From Sphingomonas sp. LaA6.9 (GTDB lineage Bacteria; Pseudomonadota; Alphaproteobacteria; Sphingomonadales; Sphingomonadaceae): a DNA stretch of 59,130 nt. Below the pieces are notes generated by a model. The model had not been told where the DNA came from and ran no database searches. It was given only the letters and a program-made list of their open reading frames with translations. The position numbers and the translations under genes were made by a program. Of the stretch, positions 1 through 10,500 are shown piece by piece; positions within the stretch are counted from its first letter, which is position 1, and each line of letters opens with the position of its first letter. The stretch spans positions 1 to 59,130 of the forward strand of contig NZ_JAKVIO010000026.1 in the NCBI RefSeq assembly GCF_022601895.1, read 5' to 3'.

Positions 1-633
1 ATTCGGTGCGCTGCCATCGTTGAAAAAGAGGCCGATACCGCCCGAGCCGCCCGAGCCACCCCTGCCGTACGCAGTGACGCCATTGCCGCCGCCGCCGCCA
101 TTGCCACCCGTAATGTCGTTGGAAACCGTACCAGAGAGGCCAGTCCCCGTGATGACGGCGCCGTAGCCGCCCGCGCCACCGCCACCGCCGCCAGCACCGC
201 GAGAACTGCTGCCACTGGAGCCATCGCCCCCGGCAGCGCCATCGGTGCCAATGGTAGTAGCGACGGGAATGCCGGCGCTGACCTGACCATGCACACCGCC
301 GGTTCCTCCTGCTCCACTGGTGGCAGGCCCGTTGCTGACACTGCTACCGCCGGTGCCGCCGGTGCCGGCACCAGCGCCGCCGCCGCCGCCGCCGCTCGCG
401 TCGAATGCGCCCGTAGTGCCGTTATTCCCATTGCCGCCGATACCGACAGGGTTGTCGATACCGCCGCTTGCGCCCGGGAAGCCGAACACTCCTGTTATGC
501 CGCCGCCCGCGCCGCCATCCGCCATCGCAGGCGTGGCAAAGGTCAGCGATACCAGTACAAGCGCGGTGGAATGGAGCAGCGCGGCTGAACGGCTGCGGAC
601 AACTACATTTCGGCAAAGACCAGGACGCGTCAC
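1..633 (-). CDS. Gly-rich exported protein, N-terminal part (autotransporter-like), truncated by window edge
   Basis: An open frame of 211 codons runs off the left edge and starts with GTG at 633, preceded by a strong purine-rich ribosome site (GGGGGGAG about 4 bases upstream). The first ~40 residues form a signal peptide: an Arg-containing n-region, a hydrophobic core (residues about 20-33) and a cleavage-like ATPAMA-D. The rest is dominated by Gly with Ala, Ser, Thr and Asn in runs such as GGGGGGAGAGTGGTGG, and no Cys is visible after the signal peptide. Such low-complexity Gly-rich passengers are common in sphingomonad autotransporters and PE-PGRS-like surface proteins. The C-terminal half, which would hold a beta-barrel, lies outside the window. 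Export is well supported; the autotransporter assignment is inference from composition and from the giant autotransporter 4 kb away. Confidence 0.75.
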   Translation of the reverse strand, partial: MTRPGLCRNVVVRSRSAALLHSTALVLVSLTFATPAMADGGAGGGITGVFGFPGASGGIDNPVGIGGNGNNGTTGAFDASGGGGGGAGAGTGGTGGSSVSNGPATSGAGGTGGVHGQVSAGIPVATTIGTDGAAGGDGSSGSSSRGAGGGGGGAGGYGAVITGTGLSGTVSNDITGGNGGGGGNGVTAYGRGGSGGSGGIGLFFNDGSAPN

Positions 634-790
634 TCGTTACTCCCCCCAATTACTGAACCGCGCGCTCGATTACGATCGCGTTGCCGTTTCGCAGGCTACC
701 CCTTCTGCCTCGTCGACCGGGGACGAGCCGCAAGTGCACACGAACGGTATATTTAATGTTAATTTACAAGCTACTACGATTCCCATTGTA

Positions 791-806
791 TGTGATCCCG
801 ATCACA
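791..806. promoter_or_regulatory. CRP/FNR-like palindrome
   Basis: TGTGATCCCGATCACA is a perfect 16-bp palindrome and matches the classical CRP half-site spacing TGTGA-N6-TCACA exactly. It lies about 160 bp upstream of the GTG start of the minus-strand Gly-rich protein, in a comparatively AT-rich stretch. Regulation of that gene by a CRP/FNR-family protein is inference. Confidence 0.45.
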
Positions 807-1029
807 ACGCCGCGTTGTGTGAGAAAAAAACGAAAAATGGCGCGGGCCATCAGTCTCGCGTGCGCGCACGCCAGAGCCATCCGGTCTCGGGCGATATATC
901 GACCGCCCGCAGGAATATGGCGGACGCCGCGCGCGCGACGCCGAGGCGGCGCAGGATTGGGACTGGGCCGCCGAGAGTCTCACCGGGCTAGCGGACATCC
1001 TTGGCTGCTGAGGGCCGCCCGCTCCAATC

Positions 1030-1254
1030 TTAATTTCCTGGCTGGAGGAAATCGGTCACTCCCTGGAACCACATCACCTCAACGAAATCGCCGCTGAGAT
1101 CGACCTTCGGCAGCTCGGGTGCGCGGAGCAGGACGACCGGCACGCCTGCCCGCGGCCCAATGTCGCGATAGACGAACCGGCTGCCTCCCACCTCGATGTG
1201 GCGAGTCAGCACCTCCTTGTAGGCGATAGCATGGGCGACTGTCATCTCGATCAC
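1030..1254 (-). pseudogene. Alpha/beta-hydrolase N-terminal remnant
   Basis: The frame reads about 43 residues typical of an alpha/beta-hydrolase N-terminus (a beta-hairpin ending in GVPVVLL, just before where the oxyanion-hole and nucleophile regions should follow). It then diverges into unrelated sequence and stops after about 74 residues. The catalytic Ser, acid and His are all missing, as is roughly 85% of a normal ~280-residue enzyme. The point of divergence is near position 1125. The natural start would be the ATG three codons inside the frame. The most likely reading is a decayed gene left by a deletion. A chance or new short protein using the fragment cannot be excluded. Confidence 0.5.
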
Positions 1255-1835
1255 TCCGCACTTGAGGCGCCGGCGCCGCGGTGCACGAATTCGCTTGCCT
1301 ATCGTTCGCTATCATTCCTAGATTGGAATTTCTCTATTCGTCGTGGAGAAACCCATCCTCTCTCCCCGACCAAATTTTAAACTCGCGGAAATCCAGGAAA
1401 GGCTGCGGCTGTCGCCAGTTGGCGGCGCCGCGAAGTCATGACCGAGGGCGCCCGAGCCCCCGGTCCATACCGTCGGGGACGGGTGATCGGAGGATGGTTT
1501 CCGGGCGGGATAGCCGCGCAGAGCTTCGCTGCACGTTACGTGGAACTGCCCCCATCACGGCCGTGATCCCCGCAGCGCCTTGCCCGGCCATGACGGCTCC
1601 TGCCTGATCCTCCATGCCCACGCCGATATTCCGGTGCTTGCAATCTGCGGTGACCGTGACATCGTCGTTCTCGCTGACAACAGGTATGCGCTCAACCGGC
1701 AAACGCGTTGCTTCATATTCGGACGTTTCCACAGGCGGGCCGCGGTCCGCAGCCCCGACATCCGCGGATCTGTGCGGACACGATTGCCAGTTTCGTTCGC
1801 AACAGCGTCTGACACGATAGAAGGGGAAACGCGAC
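1255..1835. other. Intergenic stretch without a recognisable gene
   Basis: Frames on both strands are short, Arg/Pro-rich and lack family signatures. An AT-rich patch around 1310-1380 could hold promoter elements but gives no convincing -35/-10 pair. A purine-rich ribosome site (AGAAGGGGAAA) sits just before the DUF4126 start at 1836. Nothing else is seen. Confidence 0.5.
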
Positions 1836-2294
1836 ATGATCTATGCACTGGCCTTGCTCATCGGCGTGATCGCCGGCCTTCGCGCAATGATGGCACCGGC
1901 GGCCATCAGCCTGGCAACGGCCTATGGGGAACTGGACCTGAGCGGCACCGCGCTCGCCTTCATGGGCTGGCGCTTCACGCCCTGGATCTTCACGCTGCTC
2001 GCGTTCGTCGAACTCGTCACCGACCAGCTTCCATCAACCCCTAGCCGCAAGGTGCCGATCCAGTTCGGCGCGCGCATCCTCCTCGGGGGCCTGAGCGGCG
2101 CTGCGATCGGCGCTTCGGCGGGTGCGCTTGTCGCAGGGCTCATACTAGGCATCATCGGCGCGGTGATCGGCACCTATGGCGGGGCGGCAATGCGCGCGCG
2201 GCTTGCCGCCACCTTTGGTCGTGACCGCCCTGCCGCCTTGATCGAGGACGCAATCGCTATCGGGGGAGCGCTGCTGATAGTGGGGTGTTTGTGA
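1836..2294 (+). CDS. DUF4126-family membrane protein
   Basis: The 152-residue protein has about four hydrophobic segments (roughly residues 3-25, 45-62, 85-125 and 138-152) separated by short polar turns, and a Gly/Ala-rich third segment (GGLSGAAIGASAGALVAGLILGI region). Its pattern, with an early LRAMMAPAAIS motif and a WRFTPW motif, fits DUF4126, a family of small inner-membrane proteins of unknown role. A good ribosome site (AAGGGGAAAC) precedes the ATG. Its stop overlaps the ATG of the following oxidoreductase (TGATG), so the two are almost certainly translated together. A link between the membrane protein and a flavin redox enzyme is suggested only by this coupling. Confidence 0.75.
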   Translation: MIYALALLIGVIAGLRAMMAPAAISLATAYGELDLSGTALAFMGWRFTPWIFTLLAFVELVTDQLPSTPSRKVPIQFGARILLGGLSGAAIGASAGALVAGLILGIIGAVIGTYGGAAMRARLAATFGRDRPAALIEDAIAIGGALLIVGCL

Positions 2295-3670
2295 TGGCAA
2301 AGAAATTCGACGCGATCATCATCGGCGCGGGCCAGGCCGGGCCTTCACTCGCGGGCCGGCTGACCGGCGCAGGTATGAAAGTCGCGCTGGTCGAGCGCAA
2401 GCTCTTTGGCGGGACATGCGTCAATACGGGCTGCATGCCCACCAAGGCGCTCGTCGCCTGCGCCTATGCCGCGCACCTCGCAAGGCGTGGCAGCGATTAT
2501 GGCGTGATGATCGGGGATATCGCGATCGACATGAAGCGCGTCCAGGCGCGCGCCGAGACGGTGCGCACCAATGCGCGCACCAATGTCGAGAAATGGCTGC
2601 GCGGGATGGACGGGCTGACGGTCATCGAAGGCCATGCGCGCTTCGAGTCGTCCGATACGATCCGCGTGGGTGATGAACTGCTCACCGCGCCGCGGATCTT
2701 CATCAATGTTGGCGGCCGCGCGAACGTGCCCGACATGCCCGGGATCGGCGATGTCGACTATCTCACCAACACCTCGATCCTCGATCTCGACACGCTCCCC
2801 GAGCATCTGGTGGTTATAGGCGGCAGCTATATCGGGCTCGAGTTCGCGCAGATGTATCGCCGCTTCGGTGCGCAGGTGACAGTCGTCGAAATGGGACCGC
2901 GTCTTGTCGGCCGCGAGGATGAAGACGTGTCGGACGCGGTCCGCACGATCCTTGAGGACGAAGGGATCGAGATCCGCACCGATGCCGAATGCATCAGCTT
3001 TGCACGCCATGCACAGGGCGTGGCAGTCGGCGTCGACTGCACCGCAGGTGCTCCGCAGGTGATCGGGAGCCATGTGCTGCTCGCGATCGGACGCGTGCCG
3101 AACACGCATGATCTCGGGCTCGAAAAGGCAGGTATCGCGACCGACGCGCGCGGCTACATCACCGTCGACGAGTTGCTTCAGACCAATGTGCCGGGGATCT
3201 GGGCGATGGGCGACTGTAACGGGCGCGGCGCCTTCACCCACACCGCGTATAATGATTTCGAGATCATTGCCGCCAACCTGCTCGACGGCGCGGATCGCAA
3301 GCTCTCCGAGCGCATTCTGGGCTACGCCCTCTACATCGATCCACCTTTGGGACGCGTCGGAATAGGCGAGGCAGAGGCGCGTCGCTCCGGACGCCCAATC
3401 CTCGTCGCCAAACGTCCGATGACCCGCGTCGGCCGCGCGGTGGAAAAGGACGAGACCAAGGGCTTCATGAAGGTGATTGTCGACGCCGGCACCAAGCGCA
3501 TCCTGGGCGCGACGATCCTTGGCACGGGCGGCGACGAGGCGATCCACGGCGTCCTCGACGCGATGAACATGGATGCGCCCTATCCGACGCTCCAATGGGC
3601 GGTGCCGATCCATCCCACGGTTTCCGAGCTGATCCCGACCGTGCTTGGCGATCTGAAGCCGGCGGACTGA
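2294..3670 (+). CDS. FAD-dependent pyridine nucleotide-disulfide oxidoreductase (mercuric reductase-like)
   Basis: The protein has 458 residues. It opens with a Rossmann GAGQAGPSLAGRL FAD site, followed by the class I redox-disulfide motif GGTCVNTGCMPTK (two Cys four apart, near residues 43 and 48). A second Rossmann (GGSYIGLEFAQMYRRFG, about residue 175) binds NAD(P)H, a GDCNGRGAFTH motif binds FAD, and the C-terminal dimerisation domain carries HPTVSE, the His that normally activates the thiol in this family. It lacks the N-terminal heavy-metal domain and the C-terminal Cys pair of true MerA, so a general disulfide or electrophile reductase is more likely than mercury detoxification. The ATG at 2294 overlaps the upstream stop and is preferred over an in-frame GTG at 2285. 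It is convergent with the next gene. Confidence 0.85.
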   Translation: MAKKFDAIIIGAGQAGPSLAGRLTGAGMKVALVERKLFGGTCVNTGCMPTKALVACAYAAHLARRGSDYGVMIGDIAIDMKRVQARAETVRTNARTNVEKWLRGMDGLTVIEGHARFESSDTIRVGDELLTAPRIFINVGGRANVPDMPGIGDVDYLTNTSILDLDTLPEHLVVIGGSYIGLEFAQMYRRFGAQVTVVEMGPRLVGREDEDVSDAVRTILEDEGIEIRTDAECISFARHAQGVAVGVDCTAGAPQVIGSHVLLAIGRVPNTHDLGLEKAGIATDARGYITVDELLQTNVPGIWAMGDCNGRGAFTHTAYNDFEIIAANLLDGADRKLSERILGYALYIDPPLGRVGIGEAEARRSGRPILVAKRPMTRVGRAVEKDETKGFMKVIVDAGTKRILGATILGTGGDEAIHGVLDAMNMDAPYPTLQWAVPIHPTVSELIPTVLGDLKPAD

Positions 3671-3689
3671 CGGCCGCGGGGATCGGGGA

Positions 3690-4514
3690 TCAGAATGGCT
3701 CCCAGTCCGCCGCGATATTCGCCAGACCGGGTATCGCATCGACAGCCATTCCCGGCAAACCGGCTGCGCGCGTCGCCCCGCGAAGATAATCGACGAACCA
3801 CTCGCCATCGGGCAACCGCGCATCAGCGCCGCTCGTGACGGGCACCGCGATCAGCGGATCCAACTCGTCTCCATCAGCGTCGGCGACGAGTTCGATCGCA
3901 AAGCCCGCGTCGCCGCCATTGTCCTCGACATGCGCTTCATAATCATCGGCCAGCGTCACGGGAGGCATGAGGATAAGGGGTCCCCTTATCACGGTCACCG
4001 GCAGCGTACCCGTGAAGTCGACCCAGCCGACGGTGCGCCAGAAGCTGCCGAGCGCCAGTGGCGCCGGACCGGCCAGACGTTCAAAGCGATCAAGCTGGTC
4101 GAGGTGGAGGTGCGGGTCGCCCAGCGCAGAAGCCCGAACGCGCTGACCGGCCGCATTTTCGTTGCTGTTACCCGCCGCCGGCCCGAGCGTCTGATCGAGC
4201 GAAGCCAGCAGCTGCGCCGTCATCGCCGGATCAAGCCCAAGGCCAAGTACGGTTTCTTCGGCCGCGAGCCGCGTCGCCGACAAGGCGCGACCGGGATCGA
4301 GAGGCGGTGGCGCGCTTGTTTCAAAGACATAGCCGATCGCACGCAGTCCCGCTTCGATCCTTTGCAGATTGGATAGCGCCCGTCGCATTGTCGCATCTGC
4401 GACGTTACGCGCGTCCGCCAGATGTTCGGCGTTGAGCGCGGCCGCGCCGAGCGCCCGCAACTCGGTCCACACGCGCTCATGTTCGCCGGCTTCGTATCGC
4501 GCCAGATAGGACAT
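3690..4514 (-). CDS. Conserved-looking hypothetical protein, possibly SMI1/KNR4-like
   Basis: The 274-residue protein has no signal peptide or membrane segment. The start is well supported by GGGGGGAG four bases before the ATG. The N-terminal ~110 residues are helical and contain an Arg-rich MRRALSNLQRIEAGLRAIGY stretch. The middle holds LERLAGPAPLALGSFW-type and GWVDFTG segments. The C-terminus has DPLIAVPV and an acidic DGEWFVDYLRGATRAAGLPG tail. The order of a helical N-terminus, a 'P-L-x-L-x-x-F/W' segment and a 'DP-L-x-V' segment recalls SMI1/KNR4-type proteins, which often act as toxin immunity proteins. This resemblance is from memory and weak. It stands alone between a terminator and a convergent gene. 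Confidence 0.6.
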   Translation of the reverse strand: MSYLARYEAGEHERVWTELRALGAAALNAEHLADARNVADATMRRALSNLQRIEAGLRAIGYVFETSAPPPLDPGRALSATRLAAEETVLGLGLDPAMTAQLLASLDQTLGPAAGNSNENAAGQRVRASALGDPHLHLDQLDRFERLAGPAPLALGSFWRTVGWVDFTGTLPVTVIRGPLILMPPVTLADDYEAHVEDNGGDAGFAIELVADADGDELDPLIAVPVTSGADARLPDGEWFVDYLRGATRAAGLPGMAVDAIPGLANIAADWEPF

Positions 4515-4531
4515 CAGCTCCCCCCTTCACA

Positions 4532-4565
4532 CAAAAAAGGGCCGGACGCTTTGCGCCCGGCCCCG
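4532..4565 (-). terminator. Rho-independent terminator of the giant autotransporter
   Basis: Read on the minus strand, a GC-rich hairpin (GGGCCGG stem extended by a CGC/GCG inner pair, small AAA loop) is followed by a run of six T. It lies 24 bases after the autotransporter stop and 17 bases before the start of the 274-residue gene, separating the two transcripts. Confidence 0.85.
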
Positions 4566-4588
4566 ATTTTCAATCTACTGACACAGGA

Positions 4589-7500
4589 TCAGAAATCGAT
4601 CGTGACACCGCCGTTGAGGTTGTGGCGCGTATTCGAGCCGATCTCTGCGGCATAGCCGACATTCAGACGTACGCCCTTGGCGATATCCGCGCCGAAGCCC
4701 GCCCCGAGGCGTGCCACCGTACGGTCACGCTCCACGCCGCTGACGGTCACCGGCCCAACCTGCGGCGTGTCCGAATAATAGCCGCTGACCGCGACGCCAT
4801 CGCCGCTCAGCATGTGGCGGACGCCAACCTCGGCATAGGGCCTGAATCCACCGATGTCGTTCAGGCTGAAGGCCATCCCCACATCGCCGAACCATGCGCT
4901 CTTCTTGTCGCCTTCGACGGTCAGCGCAAACGCATTTTGCTGCTCGACCACTCCGTCACGCTTCGCCTCGACATAGGTCAGGCCAAGGCGCGGCGTGAGT
5001 GCGACGCCGCCCATTTCAAAGCCGTAGTCCGCCGACAGGTCGACGACGAGGCCACCAAGATCATAGTCGGAGCGGACCGTGCTCGAATTGGCCATCAGCG
5101 TGCGCACGGTCTTCGCCTCGGACCCGTCATAGGCAACAAGCGCGTGCAACCCGAAGCCTGAGAGATTGGCGTCGGCAAACACACCGGCGACCAGACCGTC
5201 AGTGTCGGTCGTGGCATCGAGCGACGTCAGACGCTGATCGGACGAGACGTTGCCGATGAAGCCGCCGATCCGGCTGCCCTCGCCAAAGCCGTAGCCGATG
5301 CCGCCGATGAAGCCCGTGGTCTGAACATCGGACGCCGATGCACCCGTGGTGCTTTCGCCCTTCATGTTGTTCCACTGCGCCAGCCCCTGAGCGAAGCCAT
5401 ACAGGCCGGTGCTCGAAGGCGCGGTGTAACGCATGTTGCGGACCGCATCGCTCAGCGTCAGGCCGTTGTCGATGGCCGCCTGCGTCGCAGAGCCATAGGC
5501 TTCGGGGGTGAGCTGGGCAAAGGCCGGGCCGTTCGAACGACCCTGCGCATCGACCAGCGTGTTGAGCGCTGCCGTGAACGCCGCGACCTTCTGACCGCCT
5601 GAGAGCAGTTCGTTGGCGTAAGCGATCGAGGCCTGGGTGTTGGTCGGGAAGGCCGTGTCATTGGCGAACTCGCCGACGATCTGGATGCGGTTACCACGCT
5701 GCGCGACGAAGCCGAAGACGCTGGTCGACTTGTTGATCGTCGTGAAGCGGCCGGTGATGCCGCCATTGGCGACCACCAGGTCCACGGCGCCGCCCGGCGC
5801 CGCGGTGAGCACCCCGGTGATGTCGATCGCGGCCCCCGTTTCGATGTTGAGCCCCCCCGAGATGTTGAGCAGGTCGCGCGGCCCATTGGTCATCTCGAGC
5901 AGCAGGTTCGAACCGGTGCGGAAGGTGACATTGCCGTTGACCGTCATCGTGCCCGGCGATGCACCCGGCGACAGCGTGCCGCGCACATCGATATTGGCAT
6001 TCACCGTGCCCGACGAACCGAAGGTCGCGCCCTGGCTGACGAGGATGGCGTTCGCCGAGGTGATCGTCGTACCCGCCTGACCGATCAGACGGCCCCCGGT
6101 GACGGAGACGGTCTGATAGTTGGCGTTGCCCGTAAGCGACAGCACACCACCCGAGACATTCAGGTTCTCGAAGCCGGTCACGCCCGTGCCGTCCCAGGTC
6201 GCCGGCGCCGCCGCGGTGCCCGTGGTGTTGAAGTCGATCGTGTCGGTGCCGGCGCCGCCCTCGCGGGTCCCGGTGACCGCGTTGACCGCGGCCAGGATCA
6301 GGCGATCGTCGCCCGCGCCGAGATCGACATTGCCCGCAATCGTCCCACGAACGTCGAGGACGTTGGCGGCATCGTTGCCGGTGACCGGCGCAGTGAGCGT
6401 TGCGCCCGCCACCACCGTCAGCCGCGCGCCGAGCAGGTCGACGCTTTCAAACGTGGCGTTGGTGTCGACGCGCAGTTCACCCGCACCGCCTGCTTCGAGC
6501 TGTTCGAAGCCGGTATAGTTGAGCGAACCCAGCTGGCGCACTTCGTTGGCGGCCTGGTTGAGGACGAGGCGATCGGTGCCCGCGCCGCCATCGACCAGCC
6601 CCGCCAGCGAAGCGCCGCCGTTGAGCGTCAGCACGTTGTTGGCGCCGTCGAAGGTGGTGCCACCCGAGATCATGGCCACGCCCGCGCCGAGCGACAGGTT
6701 GCCGCCGTTGATCGCGACCGTCTGGTAGGTTGCATTGCCCGTGATGCTCAGAGTGCCGGGGCCGTTGGAAACCAGATCCTCGAAGCCCGTCACCTGCGTG
6801 CCGATCGTGCTCGTGCCGCCAGCAACGGTGTTGATCGTCAGCAGATCGTCGCCCGCGCCGCCGTTGACGGTGCCGAGGATCGACGCGCCCGCATCGAGGA
6901 TCAGGCTGCTATCGCCGCCGTCGAAGTTGACCGTTTGGTTCGCCGCGATCGTTCCGCCCAGCGTCAGCGGCGACGCGCCGGCGACATTGACCGTCTCGAA
7001 GCCGTTGAGCCCGCCGGTGATTGACGAGGCCGCGCTCAGCGCAAGGTTGAGCGTGTCGGTGCCGGCGCCGCCGTCGAGGCCGCCGGACAGCGCGCCGCCC
7101 AGGCTCATCGACAGGCTGTCATTGCCGCCGCCGAGGTTCACGCCGCCCGTCAGCGCGACGTTCAGCACGACGTCCTGATCGGTGTCGTCGCCGTTGATCT
7201 GGCCGATGGTGTGGCCCGGCGTCGTACCCGGGTTGAGCGTCAGATCGGCGCCGCCCCGCAGGGAAATGACGTCGAAGCTCTGGTCCATGTTCAGCGTCAG
7301 GCGGTGGTTGCCGGTCGCGTCGAGCGATTCGAAGTTCAGCACATCGGGCAGGCTGCTCGTATCCTGCGTCATCTGAAACGCGATCGTATCCGAACCGTCA
7401 CCGCCGTCGATGGTGCCGTTGACGGTGCCGCCGGCCAGCACGACGCGGTCGTCGCCCGCGCCCATCTGGAGGTTGCCGTCAATGAGGCCGCCCTGCGAGA

Positions 7501-10500
7501 GCGTGACGGTGTCGTTGCCGCCGCCCATGTCGACCGCGCCGCCGACGGTGCCCGAAACCTCGAGCGTCTCGACCGCGTCGGAGCCCTGAAGCACGGTCGC
7601 GCCCTGCGCGTCGAAGGTCGTGCCCGCCGCGATGCTGACGTTGGAGCCGGCGATGCCGAGCGTCGCCTGGTCGGTCGTGCCGCGGATCGAGACCGTGCCC
7701 TGCCCGCGCTGGCTCAGCGTTTCAAAGCCGCGGAACTGGTCGAAATTGACCGAGCCCGTGCCCGAAAGGTCGACGAGCAGCGTGTCGACGCCGTCATTGC
7801 CATAGGCCATGCCCGTGAAGGTCGAGGCCGCGGCATAGACGAAGGTGTCGTCGCCTTCGCCCATGCGCAGATCGCCGGTGAGCGTGCCGAAATTCTCGAA
7901 CACGTCGTCGCCCGTCCCCAGATCGACATTGCCGATGATCGTGCCGCCCGCAAGGTTGCGGATATGATCCGTGGTGTCGATCGTCTGGATCGCGCCCGCA
8001 ACCACGCGGTCCTCGCCGCCCAGGCCGTCGAGAATGGCCCCACCCGCGTCGGCGAAGACGCCGTCACCAATGACGGTATCGATGCCGCCGCGGATCGTGC
8101 CCGCATTGTCGAGCTGGAACAGGTTCTGGCCGATTTCATCGCCATAACCGGCCTCCATTTCGCCCGAGACGATGACCGCCGACGAGCCGGTGCCGGTCGC
8201 CTCGATCAGGCCGCCCGCATTGTTTGCGATGTGGAGGGCGCCGTAGTCGCCTTCGACATGCGCGCTCACCGCCGATGCGATCATATAGTCGGACGCGGTG
8301 CTCACGCCCCCGCCATTGGCGCGGATCGTGCCGCTATTGGTGACCTGCGTCGCGACGGCAGGCGTATATTCCTCGTCGCAATTCTCGGCATCGGGCGTAA
8401 CCAGCGTGCCGTTGCCCCTGGAGATAATCGCGAGTGCGGATCCGCTCGCACCAGATGCCTCGATCATTCCGCCATTGGTCAGATCAAGTCGATGGTCGAC
8501 AAGCAGGTAAGCGCCCGTGCCATTGGCGCCGGTGGCGCTGATCGAACCGGTGTTGGTAAGGCGCGCCAGCGCCTCATTGGCGCTGACCACCAGCGCGGTG
8601 CCGTCGGCGCCGCTCGAATTGATCTGGCCGCCATTGGTGAAGTTGAGGTTTTGGCCATTCTCACCCTCGCCATCTGCGCTGATGTAGACCGTTTCCCAGT
8701 TATCCGCGGTGGACGACATGGTGCCCGTATTGGCGAACGTAAAGCTGCCGCCGCCAGAGTGATAGACTTCCAGCGCCGCCTGGGTCGCGTTGATCGTGCC
8801 GGAGTTGGTGAAGCTCGCGAGACTGCCGTCCGCTGAAACACCGATTTTGTCGCTGGTGATCGTACCGCGATTGTCGAAGTTGAGGGCGTTTGCCCCGCCC
8901 TCTATCCACGCGATTTCAACCGCGGCATATTGGTCGATCGAGTTCGTGATATTGAAGTTTGCGGTGTTGATCACGGTGCCGTCGCCGAACGCGCGCAAGC
9001 CCTTGGTCTGTGTGGTCGCTGAGGTCAGCGTCACTTCGGTGCCGTCGCCCATCGCCTCGACACCGTGCAGTTCGAAATCGGCAGGCATGACGTTCGCCGC
9101 CAGATCGAAGCTGGCATCGGCTGTGAACGACCGGCCATAGGCGTCGACGCCGTCACCGCCCGTCAGCGTACCCGTGACATTCGCGGCCGCGCCATCGCGC
9201 ATCAGGAAATTGTCATTGCCTTCGCCAAGGTCGAGATTGCCGTTCAGCGTGCCGCCCGAGGCGATGTACGTGTCATCGCCTCGGTCCAGAATCACATGGC
9301 CATTGATGGTGCCCGCATTGTCGACGGTCTGCTGGTTGAGATCGCCGACGATCGCCGCACCGGCGACCCCGATCAGGCTACCGGTCAGTTGCCCGCCGAT
9401 CGTGCCGCCCGCCTCGTTCCTGACGGAGAACCGTCCGCCCGCGATGGCATTGCCATATTGGCTCAGGATATGGCCGTCATTGACGATGCGCGCGCCGCCC
9501 TCGGCCACGATGGCATGGCCGTACATGTTGACGGTGGCGTAATTGTTGCTGCCCTGGCGTTCGTTGGTGAAGCTGCCGCCCGCCATCCGGATGCCCGTCG
9601 AGATGTCGTCGACGGTCGGAAACTGGTTGTAATCCTCGTAAATGTCCCCGCGATTGACGATATTGCTGCCGGTGCCCTCGATGAGCGTCGCGTTATGCTG
9701 CGCGGTCACCGAGACCACACGAATGCTCGCCCCATCCTGAATAACGACTTCAGTGCCGATGCCCGCGCGCAGGGCGGTGCCGCCAACCACGCTGATATCC
9801 GCCGGGATCGACCCGCCATTGGCCAGCTCGACGCGGTCCGCATAAAAGGCGTCCACGGTGTAATCGGCGACGCCACCGAAGATCGACTGATTCAGAACGA
9901 GATTCACGCGATCCTGGCTGCCGTCGAACCATTGGCCCGTGCCGCCCTCGTGCACCACGATCGCCGAAAGATCGGTGCCCGCCGTGTTGATGTCGGTATC
10001 GACGAAGATCGTCCCATCGCCGCCCACGTTGAGCGTGTGGTTGGTCAGCGCGTTCTCTTCGCCCTGTGCGTCGAGCGAGCCCCGCAGCGTCAGCACCGTA
10101 TTGGCGCCAGCGGCTTCATAGACGACCCCGCCTTCATAGCCAGCAATCGGTTCGACCACGATATTAGCGGTCTGCGTCGTGCCCGCGCGCGCCCAGAGCG
10201 TGTCGTCCCCCGCCCCCGGATCGAGCGTGCCCGTGACGACGCCGCTGGTGTCGACATTGCCCAGGCGATCCAGACGTGAGACGTCGAGTACGACGATGTC
10301 GTCGCCATCGCCCATGCGCACATCGCCCTGGACGGTGCTGCCTTCGGCCAGCCAGACGATGTCGTCTTCGGCACCCGCAGAAAGATCGATGTTGCCGACG
10401 ATGCTTCCCTTGTTGGCGATATTGGCCGCGTCATAGAACGGACTGGCTGCCCGGACGATCGCGCCGCCACCGCCGGTAATGCTCGCGCCCGCATCGTTGA

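Noticed and set aside
1436-1837. Minus-strand frame of 133 codons before the DUF4126 gene
   Set aside because: No ribosome site, no recognisable motif, and atypical Arg/Pro composition. Treated as non-coding.
2345-3823. Long open frame (492 codons) on the minus strand opposite the FAD oxidoreductase
   Set aside because: It mirrors the codon structure of the real gene in a GC-rich genome and its protein is His/Arg-rich with no family features, whereas the plus-strand frame has complete FAD and redox motifs.
7211-10279. Long plus-strand frames opposite the autotransporter
   Set aside because: They are the reverse reading of repeated Gly/Asp/Thr codons. Composition (Arg, Ala, Asp, His) and periodic similarity follow from the repeats of the real gene.
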